Program-made: the position numbers and the translations under genes
The notes under the pieces: generated by a model
Seen by the model: only the letters and a program-made list of their open reading frames with translations
Told to the model about the DNA's origin: nothing
Database searches by the model: none
Assembly: GCA_002428045.1 (NCBI GenBank)
Contig: DIZZ01000121.1
Coordinates: 1-13,180 of the forward strand
DNA length: 13,180 bases
Direction of reading: 5' to 3'
From: Verrucomicrobia bacterium UBA6015
GTDB taxonomy: Bacteria > Verrucomicrobiota > Kiritimatiellia > UBA8416
Shown: positions 7,698-13,180 of the stretch, piece after piece
Layout: each line of letters opens with the position of its first letter
Position numbering within the stretch: the stretch's first letter is position 1

Positions 7698-8486
7698 ATG
7701 CCTTTGCGAGGTAGGAAAGTGTTTGTCATTGAACATTCAGTGTTCATTTCATCTCAGATTAAGGGGGTCCTTGAAAATGCGGGGGTAGAGGTAAAGTCAA
7801 GCCAGAGTCCCGGCAAAGCACTTCTGGAGATTGTACACTGGCATCCCGATGCGATTATCTCGAGCGTTGATATTGGCGAGATCACGGGATTTGATCTCTG
7901 CCTGATTCTCAAGATGATGCCCGATCATGCGGGGATCCCTTTCATCATTCTCAGTTCGAATGAATCGGAGCAAATCAGGTCTCAGATGGCCTCGGTCGGA
8001 GCGGATTACTACATTCCAAAAGACAGTCGCATCGCAATAAATGCGTACAACACCATTTGCGATGCGCTGCACGAGGCGGATTCCTCGGCGCTGGCGGTGC
8101 CGGGCAAATCAATTAAGCATCGCGGCGACCATGTTCTCGTTGTCGATGATTCCGCAGTGATGCGGCGCATCATCTGCAATATCCTTGCCAGCCTCGGCGT
8201 CACGAAGATCGTGCAGGCGGAGCATGGTGAGGACGTGCTGAAACGGCTCGATGAACAGGTGTATGGCATGGTCTTGACGGACTGGAATATGCCCATCATG
8301 AACGGCCTGGAGCTCACCCAAGCCATTCGCCGCAGGGCGGACACGCACAAATTACCCGTCATCATGATCACCACGGAAGGTGCCGAGTCTGAGCGGAAAG
8401 CGGCTGAGGCGGCTGGTGTGAATGAGCTGATTCCGAAGCCGTTCGCGAGAGACCATTTTCGCCAGGTACTGCAAACCTTTTTATGA
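7698..8486 (+). CDS. Dual receiver-domain response regulator (pseudo-receiver + CheY-like)
   Basis: A 262-residue cytoplasmic signalling protein made of two receiver domains and no output domain. The second (about 145-262) is intact and CheY-like. It has Asp150-Asp151 (VLVVDDS), phospho-acceptor Asp195 (LTDWNMP), Thr225 and Lys247 (PKPF). The first (about 6-125) keeps the fold and Lys108 (IPKD) but has Glu12-His13 where the acidic pair should be. Ser56 aligns at the acceptor position in an ungapped alignment, with Asp58 two residues later, so it is probably not phosphorylated normally. No histidine kinase or chemotaxis gene is visible nearby. The gene stands alone between two gaps with its own ribosome-binding site. 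It may act by binding a partner, like CheY or a diguanylate-cyclase adaptor, but the target is unknown. Confidence 0.9.
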   Translation: MPLRGRKVFVIEHSVFISSQIKGVLENAGVEVKSSQSPGKALLEIVHWHPDAIISSVDIGEITGFDLCLILKMMPDHAGIPFIILSSNESEQIRSQMASVGADYYIPKDSRIAINAYNTICDALHEADSSALAVPGKSIKHRGDHVLVVDDSAVMRRIICNILASLGVTKIVQAEHGEDVLKRLDEQVYGMVLTDWNMPIMNGLELTQAIRRRADTHKLPVIMITTEGAESERKAAEAAGVNELIPKPFARDHFRQVLQTFL

Positions 8487-8612
8487 CCCTTGGGCGCGTG
8501 CAGGGATAATCCGACCGAATGACTTTAAGTATCGATTCGTGCATCATGCTCTTGACGCTTATTCGGAAGTGTGCATGATGATCCTTTCTTTATCGAGACT
8601 AGGGGTGAATGA
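8487..8612. other. Intergenic leader before pdxJ
   Basis: A 126-base gap, more AT-rich than the coding regions. It carries the promoter candidate at 8552-8579 and a 7-bp inverted repeat CATCATG (8542-8548)/CATGATG (8574-8580). The repeat overlaps the candidate -10. No terminator with a T-run was seen for the upstream gene. Confidence 0.5.
8552..8579 (+). promoter_or_regulatory. Candidate promoter for pdxJ and the downstream run
   Basis: TTGACG (8552-8557, 5/6 to the -35 consensus) is followed after 16 bases by CATGAT (8574-8579, 4/6 to the -10). Position and the AT-rich setting fit a start of transcription for pdxJ-nnr. It has not been compared with known promoters of this lineage. Confidence 0.35.
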
Positions 8613-9356
8613 ATGATTAAACTGGGTGTGAATATTGACCATGTGGCGACGTTGCGGCAGGTGCGAGGGACGTCGTATCCTTCGGTTGTTGATGCCGGGT
8701 TGTGCTGCGAGCAGGCCGGCGCGGCTGGCATTACGGTGCATTTGCGCGAGGATCGTAGGCATATTCAGGATGCGGACGTGTATGCGCTGCGCGAGCGGTT
8801 GCGGATTCCCTTGAATCTTGAAATGGCGGTGTCCCCCGAGATTATTGCGATCGCGCTGGATGTTCTGCCTGCGGAAGTGTGTCTTGTGCCTGAAAAGCGC
8901 CAGGAGTTGACAACTGAGGGGGGGCTTGATGTCGATGGGCAGTTCGATGCGATGGTTCCTGTGGTTAGGTGCCTGGCCGATGCGGGGATTGTCGTCAGTC
9001 TCTTTATTGATCCTGAGCCGAGGCAGATTGCTGCCGCTGCCCGCCTCGGCGTCCCGGTCATTGAATTGCACACGGGCACCTTCTGCGATGCTGATGGGCA
9101 CTCTGCGGCGGCCGAGCTGGTGCGATTGATCAGGGGTGCTGAGCAGGCCGCAGTCGCTGGTCTGCAGGTCAATGCAGGGCATGGAATCAACCTGGACAAT
9201 ATCGCTGACATTCTCAAGATCGGCCATCTTGACACACTGAACATCGGCCACAGCATCGTCGCCCGCTCCGTCTTTGTCGGTATGGCGGCGGCGGTCAAGG
9301 AAATGAACGCGGCCATGCAGGTTTCCCCGCCACCTTCTGAAGGGAAGGTCACATGA
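8613..9356 (+). CDS. pdxJ: Pyridoxine 5'-phosphate synthase PdxJ
   Basis: PdxJ condenses 3-amino-2-oxopropyl phosphate with 1-deoxy-xylulose 5-phosphate to form pyridoxine 5'-phosphate, the ring-closing step of the DXP-dependent vitamin B6 route. The 247-residue product (E. coli 243) is a TIM barrel with family motifs throughout. These are GVNIDHVATLRQ (5-16), VHLREDRRH (42-50), NLEMA (68-72), PEKRQELTTEGGLDV (93-107), NAGHGIN (187-193) and NIGHSIVA. Catalytic positions His43, Glu70 and His190 correspond to E. coli His45, Glu72 and His193. The ATG at 8613 has AGGGG (8601-8605) 7 bases upstream and begins at the family N-terminus. The stop overlaps the nnr start (ATGA, 9353-9356). It uses DXP, so the cell should also have the DXP synthase and PdxA genes elsewhere. 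Confidence 0.97.
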   Translation: MIKLGVNIDHVATLRQVRGTSYPSVVDAGLCCEQAGAAGITVHLREDRRHIQDADVYALRERLRIPLNLEMAVSPEIIAIALDVLPAEVCLVPEKRQELTTEGGLDVDGQFDAMVPVVRCLADAGIVVSLFIDPEPRQIAAAARLGVPVIELHTGTFCDADGHSAAAELVRLIRGAEQAAVAGLQVNAGHGINLDNIADILKIGHLDTLNIGHSIVARSVFVGMAAAVKEMNAAMQVSPPPSEGKVT

Positions 9357-10924
9357 AGGCCGTCTCGGCAGCGCAGATGCAGAAGATTGATCGGCTCACC
9401 ACCGACTCATTTGGAATCCCGGGGGAGGATCTCATGGAACGGGCCGGGTACTGCGTGGCTGATGCGGTGCAGCGGATGATCGAGGCGCACAATCTGTTGA
9501 ATCCGCGTATTACCCTTTTCGCCGGTCGAGGCAACAATGGGGGCGATGTGTTTGTTGCCGCCCGCCATCTCAGTGAAGCCGGTTTTGCGATCGGTGTCCT
9601 ATTTGCCGGGGATATCGATGCCGTTCGAGGGGACGCCCTGATTCATTTACAGAAATTGCAAGCGGCGGAGATTCCCTTGCATGTGATGGAGACGGTGAGT
9701 GAATGGGATGAACTGCTCGGTACGCCCTACGCCAATTCGGATATCCTTGTGGACGGCTTACTGGGGACCGGTGCGCGTGGGCCGGCACGTGGACCGGTCG
9801 CCCGGGCGATCCAAGTCATCAACCGCTGTTCGCAAAAAGGGCTGGTCGTCTCTGTCGACATCCCGTCCGGGATGGATCCGGATACCGGGCAGGCGGACGG
9901 GGATGTGGTCGTGGCGGATTTGACCGTGACCTTTGGGTTACCTAAAACCGGGCTGTTGCAGCCAGCGGCGCTGGCGTATGTGGGGACGGTAGAGGTTGGT
10001 GATATTGGGATTCCCCGCGAATTGACGGATTCCGTTGGAGGGTCTCTCGATCTGATTACCCCCGATATGGTGTCGGCCTGCCTTCCGCGCCGTTTGCGCC
10101 ATACCCACAAAGGGACCTTTGGCCATGTGCTATTGATTGGCGGTAGCCCGGCATTCAGCGGGGCCATCAGCATGGCTGCCATGGCGGCGTGTCGCTCCGG
10201 CGCGGGGCTGGTCTCGGTTTTGACGCCGGTCAGTGTGGCTGCCACGGTTGCAGGACACGAACCGCAGGCAATGGTTCACGGGGGCCGGGAGAATAGCCGT
10301 GGGAGCTTGTCGGCGGATGCCATCGAGGCGTGTTTCCCGGCGGGAGGGCTGGACCGGTTCCGTGCCGTGCTCATCGGGCCGGGCTTGACCACCCATCCAG
10401 ATGGCGTGCGGCTGATTCACACCGTACTTTCATCAACCGTGCCCACAGTCATTCTCGATGCCGATGCGCTGACGCTGGTGGCGAATCATCAGGAATTGCT
10501 CGACGGCGGACGTCGAGGCGTGATACTTACGCCGCATCCAGGTGAGATGTCTCGCTTGACCGGGGTTGATCTGGAAACGATCGAGGCAGACCGGATGGCG
10601 GTGGCCCGGCGTGTCGCAAGTCAGTTCGGTGTCGTCGCCGTGCTCAAGGGGGCGGGGACCCTCGTGGTGACGGCGGAACGGGCGGGCGTGAATCTGACGG
10701 GGAATCCGGGCATGGCGACCGGTGGTATGGGAGATGCCCTGGCAGGGTTGATGACGGGGCTGGGCGGGCAGGGAATTGCCCCGTTTGAGGCGGCCTGTGC
10801 TGCGGTCTGGCTGCATGGTGTGGCGGGGGATGAGGCGGCCGCGATGTCGTCGCAGTCCGGACTGACAACGACGGCATTGATCAATGCCTTGCCGCGGGTG
10901 TTCCGGCGAGTGCAGGTCCGGTAG
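9353..10924 (+). CDS. nnr: Bifunctional NAD(P)HX epimerase/dehydratase
   Basis: Repairs hydrated NADH and NADPH. The N-terminal YjeF domain epimerises the R and S forms, and the C-terminal domain dehydrates S-NAD(P)HX using ADP or ATP. The 523-residue protein matches full-length bifunctional Nnr (E. coli about 515). In the N domain (about 1-225), SAAQMQKIDRLT opens the protein, GRGNNGGD spans 58-65, and VDGLLGTG begins at 133. In the C domain (about 240-523) are HKGTFGHVLLIGGS, LIGPGL, LDADAL, LTPHPGEMSRL, and GNPGMATGGMGD (450-461) with the catalytic Asp461. Both halves look active. One difference is Val after GGD where many homologues have Gly. AGGGAAGG lies 4-11 bases before the ATG, and the 4-base overlap with pdxJ implies coupled translation. 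E. coli pdxJ is followed by acpS; no acpS is present here. Confidence 0.96.
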   Translation: MKAVSAAQMQKIDRLTTDSFGIPGEDLMERAGYCVADAVQRMIEAHNLLNPRITLFAGRGNNGGDVFVAARHLSEAGFAIGVLFAGDIDAVRGDALIHLQKLQAAEIPLHVMETVSEWDELLGTPYANSDILVDGLLGTGARGPARGPVARAIQVINRCSQKGLVVSVDIPSGMDPDTGQADGDVVVADLTVTFGLPKTGLLQPAALAYVGTVEVGDIGIPRELTDSVGGSLDLITPDMVSACLPRRLRHTHKGTFGHVLLIGGSPAFSGAISMAAMAACRSGAGLVSVLTPVSVAATVAGHEPQAMVHGGRENSRGSLSADAIEACFPAGGLDRFRAVLIGPGLTTHPDGVRLIHTVLSSTVPTVILDADALTLVANHQELLDGGRRGVILTPHPGEMSRLTGVDLETIEADRMAVARRVASQFGVVAVLKGAGTLVVTAERAGVNLTGNPGMATGGMGDALAGLMTGLGGQGIAPFEAACAAVWLHGVAGDEAAAMSSQSGLTTTALINALPRVFRRVQVR

Positions 10925-10933
10925 GGCGAGGAT

Positions 10934-10954
10934 GCCGAAGCTGGACGCTTCGGC
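10934..10954. other. 8-bp stem-loop between nnr and the TPR gene
   Basis: GCCGAAGC (10934-10941) pairs perfectly with GCTTCGGC (10947-10954) around a 5-base TGGAC loop. It begins 10 bases after the nnr stop. The following bases are CACGGTTGAATAATC, not a T-run, so it is not a canonical intrinsic terminator. It may stabilise the upstream mRNA end, act as a weak attenuator, or bind a protein. Confidence 0.5.
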
Positions 10955-10983
10955 CACGGTTGAATAATCAGGGAGTCGTGCTT

Positions 10984-11424
10984 ATGGATGATGGTGGATT
11001 AGATAAGGTGACCTACTTAAAGGGGCTTCGGACGCAGTTCCCGGATATCGCGCCGTATGGCGAGGATGACTGGGACTGGACCTGGGCGGACGACGGATAC
11101 CAATTTCTCGAGACCTGTGATTTCGGAATGGCCGAGCTGACCTTTCAGCGTTTGATCGTTGCTCGGCCTTCGGATCCGGATGGCTTTGAGGGGTTGGCAA
11201 TGGTGTATAAGGCACTGGGGATCCGTCGCGAAGCGGCGGTGCTCATTGACGAGGCCGTCAAACTGGCAGAAAAAGCGGTGGAAAAAGACCGTATGGATCC
11301 AGAGTCCTTGGCGGAAATCCGCGAGGTCCAGCGACAGATCCATGAGATGCCTGAGGTGCCGGCACCTTCCCCTGAGGTGGATGAGGATGACGACGGGGAA
11401 GAGGATGACGAGGCGGGATGGTAG
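10984..11424 (+). CDS. Small acidic TPR-like protein, function unknown
   Basis: A 146-residue cytoplasmic protein with no recognised enzyme motif, signal peptide or membrane segment. After a short head comes an acidic, aromatic stretch with Trp30, Trp32 and Trp34 between acidic residues. Then residues about 39-105 form two helix-turn-helix repeats of TPR character (for example GFEGLAMVYKALG, then EAAVLIDEAV). A helical, charged region follows, and the last 15 or so residues are mostly Asp and Glu. TPR proteins usually bind other proteins, but the partner here is unknown. ATG 10984 is chosen because AGGGAG (10970-10975) lies 8 bases upstream. In-frame TTG at 10960 and GTG at 10978 lack a well-spaced site. 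The fmt gene follows after 19 bases, so they are likely co-transcribed. Confidence 0.75.
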   Translation: MDDGGLDKVTYLKGLRTQFPDIAPYGEDDWDWTWADDGYQFLETCDFGMAELTFQRLIVARPSDPDGFEGLAMVYKALGIRREAAVLIDEAVKLAEKAVEKDRMDPESLAEIREVQRQIHEMPEVPAPSPEVDEDDDGEEDDEAGW

Positions 11425-11430
11425 CCCGCA

Positions 11431-11436
11431 AGGAGG
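11431..11436 (+). promoter_or_regulatory. Strong ribosome-binding site for fmt
   Basis: AGGAGG ends 7 bases before the ATG at 11444. It settles the fmt start, because the same frame is open far upstream inside the TPR gene. Confidence 0.8.
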
Positions 11437-11443
11437 ACGTTCC

Positions 11444-12418
11444 ATGCGGGTTGTGTTTCTAGGATCGGCGGACATCGCCTGTGCCTCGCTGCAGGTGCTG
11501 TTGGATACCGAGGGGATCGAGGTGGTCGGGCTGGTTACCCAGCCGGATCGTCCGGCAGGGCGTGGTAAGCGTCCGGCGTCGTGCCCAGCACGGGCCTATT
11601 CTCGCGATCTGGGCATTGAATGCTATGCGCCCGAGCGGATCAACAGTCCAGACGCCTTGACACATATCCGGGCGTGGCGTCCCGATATTGGCGTGGTCGT
11701 GGCCTATGGCCAGATCCTCAAGCGCGATTTGCTGGCGATTCCCCCGCTGGGCTTTATCAATGTGCATACTTCCCTGCTGCCGAAATATCGCGGGGCCTCG
11801 CCGATCCAGCGGGCGGTAGCCAATGGGGACCGGGAGACCGGCGTCTCGATCATGCAGATCGACGAGGGTATGGATACCGGGGCTGTTTATGCGATGCGAG
11901 GGGTCGATATTCGCGAGACCGACACGGCGAGCGTGGTGCATGACCGTCTGGCGGCGGCAGGGGCGGGGATGCTTCCCGCCGTGCTGGCGGGGGTTCGCGA
12001 GGGGCGCTTGCCGACGGTGCCGCAGGCCCATGCCTATGCCACGCTGGCCCCCAAGTTATCCAAGGCGGATGGGGTTTTGGACTGGACGCAGCCAGCGCGT
12101 TATCTCTATAATCACATTCGTGGTTATAATCCATGGCCGGGGTGTTCTTGTTATTACGCCGCTGGTGGGGCGCTTCGTACGCTGCGGGTGCTGGAGGCGC
12201 GGGTTGAATGCGGGGCGCTGGCGACCCCGGGAACGGTGATGGATGGGTTGGGGGGGCTGCTGGTGGCCTGTTCAGAAGGGGCGCTGCGGCTACTGCGGGT
12301 CCAGCCAGAGGGCGGGTGCGTGATGGATGCCACGGCATTCCTGTGTGGACGGGCGGTGAAGGTGGGTGACCGCTTTGTGGTGGACCGACCAACAGCCAGG
12401 GGCGTATCTGACCATTGA
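11444..12418 (+). CDS. fmt: Methionyl-tRNA formyltransferase
   Basis: Transfers a formyl group from 10-formyltetrahydrofolate to methionyl-initiator tRNA, needed for normal bacterial translation initiation. The 324-residue protein (E. coli 315) starts MRVVFLGSADIA, typical of the formyltransferase Rossmann-like fold. It carries the catalytic triad of the family as Asn106, His108 and Asp144, in the same positions as E. coli. Around these are NVHTSLLPKYRGASPIQRA and IMQIDEGMDTG. The C-terminal part (about 205-315) holds LSKADGVLDW and RGYNPWPG, as expected for the tRNA-binding OB-fold domain. No def (peptide deformylase) gene is adjacent, although def-fmt is a common pair. The ORF is open upstream, but the AGGAGG site and homology place the start at 11444. 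Confidence 0.97.
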   Translation: MRVVFLGSADIACASLQVLLDTEGIEVVGLVTQPDRPAGRGKRPASCPARAYSRDLGIECYAPERINSPDALTHIRAWRPDIGVVVAYGQILKRDLLAIPPLGFINVHTSLLPKYRGASPIQRAVANGDRETGVSIMQIDEGMDTGAVYAMRGVDIRETDTASVVHDRLAAAGAGMLPAVLAGVREGRLPTVPQAHAYATLAPKLSKADGVLDWTQPARYLYNHIRGYNPWPGCSCYYAAGGALRTLRVLEARVECGALATPGTVMDGLGGLLVACSEGALRLLRVQPEGGCVMDATAFLCGRAVKVGDRFVVDRPTARGVSDH

Positions 12419-12447
12419 GAATTTAAATGGGTAAGGATGGGGGATTG

Positions 12448-13180
12448 ATGCAGGATATCGTGCATGTCGGGTTAGGCGATCGCGCGTATGACATCGTACT
12501 GGGGCATGGCTTCGACGCCGTGTTGTCCGTGCGTGGCAACGGGTCTCCCGCACTGATGGTCAGTGACAGCAACGTGGATGCGCTTTACGGGAATGCCGTG
12601 CAGGCGGCGCTGGAAGACAACGGGTTTGCCTGTCGGCGGGCGGTGATACCTGCCGGTGAGCATTCAAAAACGCTATTGCAGGCGGGGATGCTTTTCGAGG
12701 CTGCGTTTGATGCACGTCTCGATCGCAAGGGGCTTATCGTGGCGCTTGGCGGCGGTGTGGTTGGTGATCTGGCAGGGTTTGTGGCGGCAACCTATATGCG
12801 GGGCGTTCGCCTGATCCAGATCCCCACCAGTCTTCTGGCAATGGTTGACAGTTCGGTCGGAGGCAAGACGGCTGTGAATCTGCCGCGTGGAAAGAACCTG
12901 GTGGGCGTGTTCTATCAGCCGATCCAGGTCGGTATCAACCTCGATTCGCTAAAGACACTGCCTGAAAGGGAATACCGTTCAGGGTTGGCCGAAGTCGTCA
13001 AATATGGCGTAATTCGGGACGTTTCGTTTTTTGAGGCGCTTGAAGCACAGGCGGAGGCGCTCAAATGCCGCGATGAGGCCGCGCTGCGGAGTGTGATTGC
13101 CCGCTGTTGCGAGATCAAGGCTGAGGTTGTCGGTCTTGATGAGCGTGAAAACGGGTTACGGGCAATCCTGAATTATGGCT
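12448..13180 (+). CDS. aroB: 3-dehydroquinate synthase, 5' part
   Basis: AroB converts DAHP to 3-dehydroquinate, the second step of the shikimate pathway to aromatic amino acids. It uses NAD and a divalent metal, usually zinc. About 244 of an expected 350-370 residues lie in the window; the end is cut. Visible motifs are IPAGEHSKT, the NAD-binding GGGVVGD (101-107), IPTSLLAMVDSSVGGKTAVN, GLAEVVKYG with Glu182 as the expected metal ligand (E. coli Glu194), and KAEVVGLDERE near the edge. The two metal-binding histidines would lie downstream. Start choice is between ATG 12448, preceded by AAGG and a G5 run, and in-frame ATG 12427, which has no clear ribosome-binding site. The first is preferred but not certain. 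It follows fmt after 29 bases, probably in the same transcript. Confidence 0.95.
   Translation, partial: MQDIVHVGLGDRAYDIVLGHGFDAVLSVRGNGSPALMVSDSNVDALYGNAVQAALEDNGFACRRAVIPAGEHSKTLLQAGMLFEAAFDARLDRKGLIVALGGGVVGDLAGFVAATYMRGVRLIQIPTSLLAMVDSSVGGKTAVNLPRGKNLVGVFYQPIQVGINLDSLKTLPEREYRSGLAEVVKYGVIRDVSFFEALEAQAEALKCRDEAALRSVIARCCEIKAEVVGLDERENGLRAILNYG

Noticed and set aside
8542..8580. CATCATG/CATGATG inverted repeat as an operator of pdxJ
   Set aside because: Only 7 bp with a 25-base spacer in an AT-rich leader, so it could easily be chance. It is noted in the leader entry only.
10960..10983. TTG start for the TPR-like gene
   Set aside because: No Shine-Dalgarno before it, and it lies just after the stem-loop. 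ATG 10984 is well placed behind AGGGAG.

Overview
The window is about 60% GC by eye. It is almost fully coding on the + strand and carries eight genes. The mix suggests an anaerobic bacterium outside the Firmicutes. An McsB/ClpC phosphoarginine pair, best known from Firmicutes, sits beside PdxJ (the DXP-dependent vitamin B6 route). There is also a giant oxygen-sensitive-type CoA-dehydratase activase. A PVC-type lineage such as Kiritimatiellota or Lentisphaerota would fit, but this is an inference from gene content and not a demonstrated placement.

Region 1 (1-7364) is a tight run of three genes: the 3' end of mcsB, clpC (start overlaps the mcsB stop as ATGA), and a 1468-residue activase starting 3 bases after clpC. 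McsB would mark proteins with phosphoarginine and ClpC would unfold them for ClpP. Both halves of the recognition system are visible: the RDxxRA motif in McsB, and the two GTEH glutamates in the ClpC N-domain. The activase joins two HgdC/BcrAD-like ATPase modules, a four-cysteine linker, a DUF2229-type region and a dehydratase-like cysteine-rich C-terminal half. It is the most unusual gene here. Module 1 lacks the usual nucleotide-binding Asp while both modules keep their cluster cysteines. The gene is also C-rich on the coding strand, whereas its flanks are G-rich.

Region 2 (7365-7697) is the only long gap. It holds several inverted repeats, a weak promoter candidate and a strong Shine-Dalgarno. 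It leads into a solo regulator (7698-8486) that fuses a degenerate receiver to an intact CheY-like receiver and has no output domain.

Region 3 (8613-13180) is a housekeeping run. pdxJ (vitamin B6) overlaps nnr (NAD(P)HX repair) by ATGA. An 8-bp stem-loop follows, then a small acidic TPR-like protein of unknown role, fmt (initiator-tRNA formylation), and aroB (shikimate pathway), which is cut by the window end. Gaps are short and each gene has a recognisable ribosome-binding site, so much of this run is probably co-transcribed.

No tRNA, rRNA, CRISPR array, insertion sequence or transposase was found.
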